NCBI RefSeq assembly: GCF_901933205.1
Contig: NC_044572.1
Location: 64,644,465-64,708,464 of the forward strand
Origin: Camarhynchus parvulus
Lineage: Eukaryota > Chordata > Aves > Passeriformes > Thraupidae
DNA length: 64,000 bases
Direction of reading: 5' to 3'
Numbering within the stretch: position 1 is the stretch's first letter; the number at the start of each line of letters is the position of its first letter. The translations under genes were made by a program, and so were the position numbers. Positions 49,039 through 60,900 of the stretch are shown piece by piece. The notes below the pieces were generated by a model. The model was not told the origin of the DNA and did no database searches. It saw nothing but the letters and a program-made list of their open reading frames with translations.

Positions 49039-52000
49039 GTAAGCAAATCCTGTTGTACAGTGATACCAATATGTCTGTTTGTTTGTCTGCCATCTGCGCC
49101 TCAAGACATATGCAGCTGGTGTATTTGCTGCTGTTAAACTGCTTCCTTTGGTGGTTTTTACCCCAAAGGAAATTAAGGAGGGATCTGTGCTTGTGCTGTG
49201 AAATGTATTCACAGGTTTCATGCAGAAAGAATATTGACTGCTGAGATGCTTGGTTTTCAGAAAGTACTTCAAAGCTAGCTGCCTCCTTGTAAAAGAGACA
49301 TTGTCAGTGGGGAGAAGGACAGAAAAGTGGGAGTATGTCCTGCCAGGACACATACAAGTTTGGTGCCTGTTTTCTAACCTTTGATTCAAAACATTTCAAC
49401 ACTACTTGGAATTTTACTTAAATTTTTAAATAGGCTTTTATGTCCTCTAAATTACAGAAAAAGTGAAACAAAGCAAAGCACCATGCTAATTTAGCCATTC
49501 AGAGTACCTGCTTCATTTGACAATCAGTTGAGAACAGAAGGGAAAGCAGCTTGTGGAGAGAGCTGCTTGTGATATTATTACATGAGTGTCAGCAGCGCTT
49601 TCAACTGGTTGCACATTTCCTAAAAGCACACAGAAAAAGAGAGACTGTAATGTGTTCTGTTTCTTCTAATGTGCTATCATTTCACAGGATAGAAATTCAA
49701 AGTGAAAGTACGTGAGATACCCAGGGGAGAAGGCTTGTTCAGAGTCCAAGGCGTTCATCAGCAGCTCAGGGAAGTAGTGCTGGTGGGGTGGAAAGACCAG
49801 GCTTGTGGAGAGGTTTCCTATGAGGGGAAAATTTCCAGCACACTTGCTAGTTTGAAGGATGACCACAGGGACCTCCATAGCTTTTCATCCATTCTGTGTG
49901 ACCATCAGAGTTAAATATCAGTGACATGTCTGGTCTGGGGCATGTTTGTCTCTACTTTTACCCTTCACAAGGAGACATCCTATGTTGGAGTTCAGTGGAA
50001 GCCTAAAGGCTCCCCAGCTCCAAGTGGGGCTTTTGGAGACCTTCAGGGAGGTGGGCAATTTGGTTTTCCTCTATCCTCAACCATTCTGTGACTCTGTGAA
50101 ACATTTGCAACCAAGAAGCAGTGAATGGCAAGTGAAGTGACCTCAACAACCCAGGGATTCTGGTCGCCCCAGCCCTCTCCTCAGTGGCCAAGCCAGCTGT
50201 GGGAGGATGAGGACACACATATATCACTGCAGTCGGGTGGTATCACTGCTAATTGCGATGGTGCCTGTTTATCAGTATTGCCATTTTGGGGGAATAGCTG
50301 ACCCCACTAAAATACCACCCATACTTTCAGGCAAAACAGCACCTCCACTGCCATCCCTTGGCACCATTATAATGAGATTTACCACCCAGCTCTAAAGCAT
50401 GAGATCAAAAGGACAAAGCAAGTAACCAATCTCCCAGTATTCTGGGATGAAGAAATACTCACTGAAATTGTCATCCAGCTTTCCTTAGTGATCAGCAGTG
50501 GATGGTCAGGGAAAGGCTGCACAAGGCAAGAGCATGTACAAGCATGAGCTGAAGTTTCCATGGCTTTTCTGTCCCACTAGCGTAGCCAGCCAAAAAATAA
50601 ATCCAGGCTAAGGTAGCTAATATCTATTCAAAGCCTTCCTTTCATCTATCTAAAGGAAAAACATGCCTATTCATACTTCTGGTACTTTTCCTATCCTCTG
50701 TGCCATGAGGCAAGTGTGCCTTGTGTGAAATTGCAGTTCATTTTGTTGGTGTAAACCTGCTTCCTTGACAGCTGAACTGGATGCCTCATTATTTCTGTGT
50801 TGTAATTTAATTATCCATCCCTGTTCACGTTTTCTTTGCCACAAATTAGAATGGCATTGGATTATCCTCTCAGTTACTGTTTTCTGCTGGCTGGAAGTCC
50901 AAACTGTTTTCATTTCTCTTCACAAAGGGTTGCTTCTCATTAAAGCATCCATGTCACCCTTTACAGCAGTTTTTCAAGTTTCACGAGGGAGTAGGTGGAG
51001 CAGGCCGCAATGGTCAAGTTATGGGTATATATGGGTTGATACAGTGGCCTAAAGGTGTTTCCTTGTTTGTAGTTTAATTCTTCTTGGCTGCTCTTAACTC
51101 TCTATTTGTCGTTTTTGATCACTGGTAGGCAAGGAGACAGCAAGTTGAGAGAGCAATCGACACTGAGAGTAATATTTCTTTACTGGATGGTGACATCTAA
51201 TATAGAGCCCACTGTTGAAAAATATATAATTGAAACTGCTTTTAAATTTTTTATGAAATGCTTTACATTGCACTTATCAACACCGATTTTTGCCTACTAT
51301 TTGATCACTCAGGCACTCAGTACCCTGAGATTCTTTGGCAATTTTACAGTCAGGTCACTTTGACAGGGAAAAAAACCCACCAAATTCACGAAAGTGTACC
51401 ACCTCAGTATTTGCTCCCTTTGCCAGCTCATTTACAGATGTGCTGAACAGCTCAGGTTTTATTAAATCTCCATGAGAGAGGGCTCTTGCTCCACTTCCCC
51501 AGTCCTTTGGCTCCCAAATTTTAACCACTCATTGATCTGATCCCAATGCTGAAATGGAGCTGCCAGCCAAAAGGGAAATGGTTTGGGGTGAAGACATTGC
51601 CTATCTCATGCAGAAAATGTGGCAGTGGGAAAGGGTGTGCAAAATTACTCCTTCATGGATGGTAGTCCTTCTTCTTCAGAGATTTATTTATTTCAAGAAA
51701 GGATTGCCGAAAAATGAAGAGGCATTAGGGAAAGAAATGGTGTCACCTCCCCTTCTCCTGCTGAACTGGGTAGCATTTTTTGGTAAAGCAGCAGCAAAAG
51801 GTGGCAAAAACTTCTTGAGATGCTGTATAAGAGAGGAAGAGTGTGAGAAGACAATATGTCCCACATGCTGTGGTGCTCTCTGTGGGGCTCCACTGGACTT
51901 AAAGGACTCATCCCATGGTCTGGCATTAAGCCACTCCCTGTTGTTGCTGAGGAACATCGAGGAACAAGAGGTGCCTGTCAACCACACTTGTCCATTGGGT

Positions 52001-55000
52001 GCACATCCAACACACTGAATTTTGGTCAGTCTGGATGCAGCCCTAGAAAACACCTGGGGATGTTGGGAGTTATGGTCATGGGGAAGAAGAGCTGGCAAAA
52101 GCTTCACATAGGGCTGTTCTGGTTCAGTGGATCTGCTGTGCTGGGCAGGCTTGGGCAGAGCCTTGGAGGCTTCCCCAGAGCCAGGAACACAGAGACAGCC
52201 TTTGTCCAGCTCTTCTGCCTATGTCCTGCCAGACTGGGATTGCCTGCCTTCTGGCACTGCCTGTCTGAATCACTTGGAAATTTTCCCTCCAAAATTTCTC
52301 TTATTTCTTTGGAATAGCATTTAAAAATTTCTTTCTGTGGAAAGCTGCTCTGGCTGCCTCACTGTGATCTGAAATATAAATACTGGGAAAGCTAACATTT
52401 TCAGAGGATGGAAGTGCTGCTTGTCTCTCAGTTTTGCTGGAGAGACGCTGGAAGAATTCCTTCTAGATATGACCCTCTTTTAGCACCTCATTCACTTCCT
52501 TGCTAGTCATGTGGCTCTCCCAAGAGAGCTACATCTTTGACATTGCTTCAGATTCATCTTCTTAATGATCATAGCAATCAAGATTCACTAAGGAAATATT
52601 TTTGTAGGGGGAAAGAAAGGATAAGTGGGCTTTGTATCAAAGAGGTTAATTGACCCATTATTGAAAAAGCAGAAATGACAGATAAAACCACTTTTATATT
52701 AATTTCATTCATCTGTGACACAAAACAGTGCAAGCAGAATCATTCATTGCCTGAAATATCTGAGCTCATAAAAATCTGCTCTCTGCTGTAAATCCATTAG
52801 TAAATCACTGCATATAAGCACACTGCACCTTTAAAAACTGTTACTTGTGTTCCTGGCCCAGCTTATTCCTTATACTTTTGTCTTTCATAATGGAAATTGT
52901 CCTGAAAGCTGCTTTGTATTTATTTCAGAATAGGCCCAGTATTTAGTAAAGATATTTTCCAAGACACTATCATGTGCATGGATGTGTGTCTACACTAAAT
53001 GTTGACTTTTATGTCTAATAACTTGCTCAGAATATTGGATTTATCCCTCCCTAAAGGGCAGAGCTTGGAACCCGATTTATTTGTACTAGTTGGAGATTTC
53101 AATATACACATATGGCAAGATCTTATACACAAAAGTAAATCATGTCAGGTTAGTTAAACAGAAACACCCTTTTGATCATGGCACCAGATAAATATTGAGC
53201 TTTGTCTTTGTCACTGTGGGTCTCAGTTTGGAAAATTGATCTGGCCAAATTAAATGTTTCTACAGCACCCAGCACCATGGAACTCTGCAGGGTCTAGAGG
53301 GGAAAGCAGCCTCTCTCCAGCAGGAATAATCATATCCATATTCTCCTCTTTGGGTTAATCATTAGCTTTCTGAATGCTTCCAGTCTTCCTTCTGTTCGTG
53401 TGGGAACACTTTAGGGAATCCTTTCTATTTACAGCCAGTGGATTTATATTCCATGAGTGCCTGCAATGGATTTGTGAGTGCCAGCACTGCTGCTTGGGAA
53501 ATTCACAGGACATCTGGAATAATTTGATGTTTTCTTTTTTTTTTTTTTTTTTATGTCAACATTTTCCCTTTAATGGAGGGCTACACGATTTGGATGCACC
53601 TTTCTTACAAGAATTACTCCAGTGGGTTTGGAGCTTGGATTTTAATTTACTGGGGGTGTACAATGCCAGACTGTGCAGTATTTGGGATGATCCTAGCTAA
53701 GTTCAGTTTTCTGGTTTGAAAATTACTCGTATAACCTTCCATTGCTCTTGGAAATACAGGGTGATCACTAAATTGTCTGCAACACCTTTGAAACTATGGT
53801 GATGAACAAGGGTAGAGTTACAGCAGCACAAATCCAAGCTCCTGAGGCTGAGTTCAAACTTCTTCAGGAGTTGTTCTTCTCCATGTTTAGCCGGAGAAAT
53901 AGGTCAGGTTACACATTCAGATAAGCATTTTCCATACAGAAGATAACATTGTCCTCCCCTGTGTATAACAGAATATTTACCAGGCTGAGAATGTGGCTGT
54001 TTTGGGACTGTTTCTTTTCAGTAATGTTTATTTTAGTTAATTTTGAAGCGGGGAAAGAAGCAGCCTATCCCTGTCCCATGATTAATGTAAGGCTGACCAT
54101 GAACAAGATAATAATAGCCCCATCCTCTGGGAACCAGGCTTCTCCCTAATTGCTTTATTGGCAATTAGTCACCATGTGTCACTGGACTGTCACCACCCTC
54201 ACGTTCATTTTTCATGCCTTTTACAGAAAGTTGCTGCTGATTCTACAGGGTCTAACAAGAGCTTCTGTTTATTACCAGGCTTTTCTTAGCTCTTCGAGGA
54301 CTCAGTGTTGGTGTCCTGGTGAGGCCAAGGGTTGGGACAAGGATTTGGTCTGAACCTGTGTTTGTGTCTAAGTACACTGCACCCCAGCATGGACTTTACT
54401 GAACTAGACCCATGACTTGGAGGGCTGAATCACTACTGACTGAAAAAGTGCCTGCTAACTGTGATAATGGGGAGGGGAAAATCACACTCAAAAGAGTTGC
54501 TTTGAGTCCCTCAGAATTGAACAAAACCCTCTGTGGGTTCTGATGAAGCTGCTTGGTTTCATTTTTAATGTGAAGATATGTCTGTTCACCCTAGGCCTTG
54601 ATAGGAAACACGTGGCTTTGCAGCTGAGCTGGGTGATGCACAACCGCTGATACCTGGTCCTGGATGACCCTGGGCCAGTTACCCAGCCTGGTCGGCACCT
54701 CCCTACCTCCACTGCTGTGGGTCTGCACAGGGAGAGGGACAATCCAACAGTGGTACTTACTGTCCTGGCTCTCTGGGCTGTGGAAAGGATAGGGAAGGAA
54801 GACTGTATCTTTTCCCTATGCTGGGAAGAAACAAAATGTTTGGGGACAGTGGCAGATAACTGCAAACTATGGTAATTTTCTTGCCCAGGAAGACTCAGTC
54901 TCTGGAAACTAAAGCTTGCAGAAGCCCTTGTTTGACAACAGGCATGGTGAAATCATAGTCTCCTCCCCCCTCATATATTTTGATAATAAAGGAATTTCTG

Positions 55001-56250
55001 ATGGAAAAACATTGCACTAATTCTGTCCCCTCCCAAGCGCCACCCTTTTCAGCTTCTTCAGAAACTGATGAAATAACCAGCCACAATTTCAGAGGCTTTG
55101 CTCTAAATAAATATCTGAGTCAGAGTAAGATCATGGCAAAAGAGATCTCATCCTGAAAGCTGTAGCCCTCTTTCCATTTAAGCATCACTAGCTGATCTAG
55201 TGTTTGCAGTAGGCTGCATTTCCCACATTACATTACTCTGGGACAACATAGCCTTAAAAAGAAGAGGTCACCCCATGAGTTAAGTGAACTAAACTGACTT
55301 GGTGTTAAATGCAAGACAGTGGAAGAAGTATTTTTCTGCAAGATTCTATTCAGCCTTTCTGTGTCTGACAAATCTGGTTCATCTTGATCTGCTGTGTAGT
55401 ATTAAGAGAGAAAATGAAGCAAATAGAAAAGCAATATTGGTTTAAACAACAGTAATATGACAATTTTACACATAATTTGGAGAACTCTGTTTTGTCACTG
55501 TGTATGTATCTAATTCCTTACCAAATCCTCCTAGTGTCCTCCCCCCAAAAAATCCCACCCTCACTACCTATAAATGATTTAAAGAAAGAAGGAATAAACC
55601 TTCAAAACACAACCTCTCAATCCTAAAACTCATTATCAATCGTCTCATTTAAACTTAAATAAAACTTCATTTTTAGTTGGTGACGTCTGGATCTTTGCTT
55701 CTAGGTACTTGAAATCCTTTCTTGAATCCCTTTGAGTTCAATAAAAGAGGTTCTGTTTTTTTAACTTCTGCACCTAATTCTCACCTTAGATCATTTTGAG
55801 CTACTTGACACTGAGATCAATTGCAATGTGAGTCCCTAGAAAGAAGAACCTGTGTAGGCTAAATAGTGGAAAAGCTATCTAGCAGTTGCCTTACAGGAAA
55901 AATGGCCTGGCATAATTTGTTCTCTCTTGCTCAGATGTATCCAGTGGTCAACCATTAACATAGGAAGTATGATGGAGCTGGCTTTCAACATGTCCCTTCG
56001 CTTCACCCATTTGAATCACATCACACATCTCTGTTTAATCTGTTAACTGGGATGCTGTTAAAGTTATCTCCTGACCAACTTTATTTAATCAGTTTGGGTT
56101 AGTAAAAGAGATTTAGCCAACAGCTATTTCCCTCACACAGGCTTGTAGCTCATGAACAAAACAGCTCCCTGAAGAGCATGAACAGATTTCATTGAGGAAC
56201 ATGCTAATAAAAGCTGGATGAGTTTCCCTCATTAGGTGTAATTACTTTAG
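49039..56250 (+). other. ADTRP: ADTRP intron 1
   Basis: A 7.2-kb intron bounded by GTAAGC and a TTACTTTAG acceptor. A possible degenerate CR1 3' end lies near 50030-50103, and an 18-base T run at 53535-53552. Open frames of about 150 codons at 51554-52018 and 51856-52317 overlap each other in different phases and show no recognised domain. I do not call them genes. Confidence 0.85.
50030..50103 (+). mobile_element. Possible degenerate CR1 3' end
   Basis: The terminal 'caaccattctgtgactctgtgaaa' resembles the CR1 ending with two near-octamer repeats, but upstream similarity is weak. It may be a very old copy or chance. Confidence 0.3.
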
Positions 56251-56385
56251 GTTTTGCAGGCTGTCTTCTATGGGGTGTCCTTCCTGGCTGATGTGTTGAG
56301 ACTAATTAAGAAACTGCGATGTGCTAAGTGCATAATTTCCAGCAGAGACCTTCTTTTCAGTGTCCTGGCTTTCCCAGTGTCCACA
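56251..56385 (+). CDS. ADTRP: ADTRP coding exon 2 (residues 52-96)
   Basis: This 135-bp exon encodes 45 residues in phase 0. It is bounded by a TTACTTTAG acceptor ending at 56250 and a GTAAGT donor at 56386. It begins VLQAVFYGVSFLADVLRLIKK, abbreviated here as VLQAVFYG..LADVL, matching human LLQTIFYG..LDDVL. It ends RDLLFSVLAFPVST, matching human RDLLFTTLAFPVST. Residues about 48-67 form the second membrane segment, joined across the exon 1/2 boundary, and about 86-96 start the third. The connecting loop (about 68-84) is basic and cysteine-containing and differs from the human loop. An in-frame CAG 9 bp inside the exon offers a tandem acceptor that would drop V-L-Q. Confidence 0.93.
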
Positions 56386-57801
56386 GTAAGTACCCTTTGT
56401 CTCTGTATGTGAAAATAACGTTTGCATAAATGATTAGGGGTCTATAGTACCAAAAGTATGTGTATGAAATAGATAAGAACTAAAAGTTTTCTTTTACCAT
56501 TGAATTTGGAATGGTTTGGACCATTTAGAAGAAGAAACAATGCTCAGCCTGTCGTGGTTGAGAGCAAAGCCTCTTGCACAAACATGAGAGTTGCTGTCCT
56601 CGAGGGGACACAGATTGACCCCAAAGGGCGAATGAGGTGTAACCTCTCTGTTAATCTCATGGTCCAAATAGCTGTGGATTTATCAACTTAGGGCTTTTCT
56701 CTAAAGGGCAGCACAGGTCAGGAGGACACAAGAGAGTACCTAAGAGGCAGCAAAACCTCACATCTCCTTCTTTGACACCAGAGTAACTTTAAATAAGCCC
56801 TGGAGAGAAACAGATTCATGGAGAAAATAATTATAGTCACAGCCTACGTCAGATTCATCATGGATCACCTACTCCCTCAGAGACAATGCTGTTTATCAAA
56901 ATGCTGTGTGTTGGACAGGAACTGATGGGTTATTTATACATGTAGGTATGCTCTGTGAGAGTGATGCCTGCAGCCAGTACTGAATCTCAGAGGGCTGAGA
57001 AACACTGCTTAAACATGGTCCACAAGCAGCTCAGCTGGCTGGCTCCATAAAAAAGCCCTGCCAGGGATGGAGTCAGGGTGTTCACTATGCTGCTCTCATA
57101 TCCTGCCAGGCATCCTCACCATGCCCACAGGACTATGGCACAGGCTCACGCTTCCAGCATCTCACATCCCTGAGTTCTAGCCCCAAGCACAAAGTGTGCC
57201 AAAATACAAAGCCAGGCCAAAATTACAAATCAGCTCCCAGGTATCAGTAACTGATATCAGAGATCATTTCCTTCAGTTAAGTTGTCCTACTGTAATTCCT
57301 GATCTATTGGGGGGAAAAAATGGGTGCCCACAGTGTGCAGCTTTCATCTGCAGTTTAGGAATTAGACTTATGAGATGTGAAGGTAAAGAGTAAGTTTATG
57401 TGAACTGCCTTATCAAGATCTGTTTTTACTTTCTTACTGAGCAAAACAAAGGCTCAACAGACAGTCCCTTGAGGAGAACTATTTGACCATCAAAAGATCC
57501 CATCTGCAAAGGGAAAGGGAAAGAGGAAAAAAAAACCAACAGCTAATCTCAGATTCCACAGAAAATGTCAGTGTTGGCAGTTTATAAAGCAGGGTTTTTT
57601 TTTCTCTCAGTATCAACACAGAACACTGAATCTCTGAGTAAATGTGAGATAACATGAGTTTATCTGGCAGTGTCATCATTTTTCATGTAAAAAAAGCATG
57701 GAGACATTTTGCCTTCTCAGAAATGAAAGCACTAACCAAATCCTATCAGTTATGTTTGTCTTCCATTTTTAAATTTCTTTCATTTTGCATTTTGGTTCCA
57801 G
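56386..57801 (+). other. ADTRP: ADTRP intron 2
   Basis: A 1.4-kb intron with a GTAAGT donor and a TTGGTTCCAG acceptor. The frame at 56500-56691 (63 codons) lacks similarity to the family and is not called a gene. Confidence 0.9.
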
Positions 57802-57903
57802 TTTGTGTGTATATCCTTTTGGACACTGTATACCTACAACCGAGAGCTGGTTTACCCCAAAAGCCTTGATGGAGTCATCCCGCTCTGGTTAAATCATGCT
57901 ATG
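57802..57903 (+). CDS. ADTRP: ADTRP coding exon 3 (residues 97-130)
   Basis: This 102-bp exon encodes 34 residues in phase 0, from after the TTCCAG acceptor to a GTGAGT donor at 57904. It completes the third membrane segment (FVCISFWTLYTY). It then gives the family's conserved block YNRELVYPKSLD followed by VIPLWLNHAM, aligning with human YNRDLIYPKVLD and VIPVWLNHAM. The LNHAM histidine is residue 128. The catalytic histidine assigned in human ADTRP (His131) would be the first codon of the next exon. The gene is therefore partial here: about 130 of roughly 230 residues are encoded in the window. Confidence 0.94.
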
Positions 57904-60900
57904 GTGAGTAACAAACACCTCAGCCTCTTACAGAGAAAAGGGAGATTTTGCAATGCGTGCCCCACCACTGCATTGTGCCGTTTTCCAGAAGAGCTTCACA
58001 ACTTTTCCGTTCTCAGCTCCTCCTTCCTGCTTATCTGAATCTTATGTTGAGCTGTACGCAGCAATCAGATGCGTGTGCTTGAAGCTGCCTCAAGAAGCCT
58101 TTTAGCACACAAGGAGCGTCAGTTAATCGGTGCTTGTCAAACCTCTGAAGTCAATGAAATGATGTGTAGTCATAAGGAAAGAAAATCTCACTTATTGTAG
58201 CTCAAAAAAGAAATTGTGTCTGCTAACTTAAGTCTCTGAAATACAAAATGGCTGTGAATGTAACAAAGCAGCCCTTAATTTTTAAAAAAGGTGAAATAAC
58301 AAAAGAGAATCTGACAGCTCTACAGCGAATAAGCTAATGTGTGCACAGCTTTGAATAGCTGGATTGCAATGATTGTTTACAGATTTTCTATAAATACTTT
58401 CCAGATTTCTCCTTCATTTGCACTGGCCGTTTTTATGATGTGTTGAATAATCACATATTTCTCTTCAGTCAAGTGAAAGGAGGCTGACAGTAACATGGAA
58501 ACTGTGGGTGGATTGCAAGGTCAGGGAGGCCTCGTGGGATGAATGGGAAGTGGGAGAGAAGGGAGAGGTTCAGCTCTAGGCTGAATCAGAGAAGCCAAAA
58601 AGTATGAAATAATCACATAGAAGACTAATTTCTCTCCAGACTTCATTTCTTAAGAACAGTGCCTTGCCATCCACTGCAGTGGATGTACCCAGTGAGTGTT
58701 GAAGGTAAATCTGGGAGGGTTTGGGGTGTCTGGCTGAGGACAGCTCAAGGTTTGAACAGCCCCTTGATTTAGACAGGTGCATTCAGAGTCGTGTGACTGG
58801 AATCCAGACACAAGAGGCATGTCCGCATTGCTGATACCCGAGTGGGGAACCACAGCCATCATGCACTTTTAACCTCATCACCTGCTCTCTGTCCACCAAT
58901 TCATTTCCACCAGGATCTTTCTGTGGCTGTCCAAACCTCTGCACAGGTGCAAAAGGGCTCTGCTCTTTCTGAAAACCATCATCCACCAAAATGAAAGATT
59001 CTTCATGTCCTCAGCATCATGCTGGTTTCAGGTCCAGGATTTAGTATGGTGAACTGGTTTAAAATCCTCACAGTGGTGGAGGTGCTGAACAAGGGGCGAG
59101 GGGGGAGTAGCACAAAGTGAAGCTCAGAGAAGATAGGCTTTGCTGCTTGTTTTAATCCTGGCTCACAGCTGAGAATTTGCCCTTTCCATTTCCACATTTG
59201 TTTATGACATCGGAAGGTTGAGAGGTGTTAGGGCATACATTTTTATTTCATGTGCAAGAACTCTTTTCAGGAACTCCTCAAACATATCAGTTATAACATC
59301 TTCTTACCTCACCTACATCTACATTTCATAACAGATTCATTGTGACTACAATAAAAAGCTTTTCTGTATCAGAAGTGTCAAAAACAGGTGTTAAAAAAGG
59401 AAAAACAATTCTCCCTGAAAATTATTTTGACGAGAGAGAAACTTCACATAAAGCAAATCTCTATCACAACCTGATATTTTCTTTCTGAAGCTCTTAATAC
59501 ACTGCAGACATCTTGTACTTGACAGTTCCTGGGTAGGAAATTTTCCTTCCAGTCACTATCAAGCATAAAACATCTGCCACCAGCGTAGACTGATCCCTGC
59601 TATTGACAATCCTTGTGTTTTAGAACACCTTCCAACAGGTGCCTTCAGGCTTAGCTGAGGTATTTCCTTCTTCCAACACAAAATATCCAATCGAGACACT
59701 GGGGAGATCCACAGACATACCAACACTTTAAGGGACAATCTCCAAGTTCTGATTGCCAGGCAGACACTTTTTCTTTCTTGCATATTGCCGTTACATTATG
59801 GCTCTGAGATTACAGGCATTTCATGGCAGATTGAAGCAGCATGTAGCTGGCTTTGGAGGAGAAAGACACGGGTGTATCAGTAGTAACCATCAGTGCCATA
59901 TCATTTGCAGTGGGAGTACTTTTTTTTTTAAATCTCAGTCTATTTTAATGTTGTACATAGGGAAAGCATATGTTGTTATGTAACTGGAGAGTGAGCCTAA
60001 AAAATAACTATGCAAACCCACTTCAGGAATACTGAGCTCCTTGCCTTTGTTGTGATGCTTCCTTGCAGAAATGAATAACGATTTTTTCCTCACATGAACT
60101 GCTCTTACAGTGGGCAAGGGTTGTTGTTGCCCACCTGGTAGCCCAGAGTTGCAGAGTGAGCACTATAATTTAGCCATATTTTTGCACTCTGAACAAATGT
60201 TTTGTTTTGCAGATGGGATGGTTAATATAGAAAGGAATTTTGCTCATAGTTGAAGGAGACCAAATATTCCAGACTATCTAGGTTTCTCTCTTTGCTTTTC
60301 TACTGAGTTTAACCCAAAAGCCAGGTCTCAGTTTCCACTTCTGTTTGCTTGGGATAATTATGTTTTACCATCTTTATAAAAAAACCTTGACCTTCGGGAA
60401 TGAAAAAAAATCCACTCTACTTATGTCTCAAGCACAATTATTTTATTTGAACAAGTTTTTTGAAGTGGAAGATGGCTGAGACAAAAGATACGCTGGCCAA
60501 TTCATCAAGTGAATTTGTTTATTTCTTTCCCAGTCATCACTTTTCAAGCAACATCTGGATACTCTCCAGAAGGAGACTAACTGCTGGAGACAGCTTGGAT
60601 TAAACCATGTGCATGTATTATTCAACTTAATGGCAGTATTGGGGAACACTATACTTTGAAAGGTCTGACAGAATTGAATGCTAAATAAAGTAGGCCACTG
60701 GTGGGTCAGAAGAGATAACTCAAAAACATTTTTGATCTATAACAAAAGATACATATAAATGTTGAGCAGATGTGTTCACAAAAATAGAAATGGTACAATT
60801 GTGTTTCGTAAAAGAAGATTTATATTTTCAGTCTGTTGGCACAGTTTTCTTTATTTTCAGACTGCAGCTAAGTTGAATTTGGCCACCTCTTTTTCTAATT

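Noticed and set aside
48865..49389. 174-codon open frame antisense to ADTRP exon 1
   Set aside because: It is the shadow of the conserved exon 1 on the opposite strand, with no domain.
51554..52317. Two open frames of about 150 codons in ADTRP intron 1
   Set aside because: They overlap in different phases, match no family and have no splice signals tying them to ADTRP. An expressed intronic gene would need RNA evidence.
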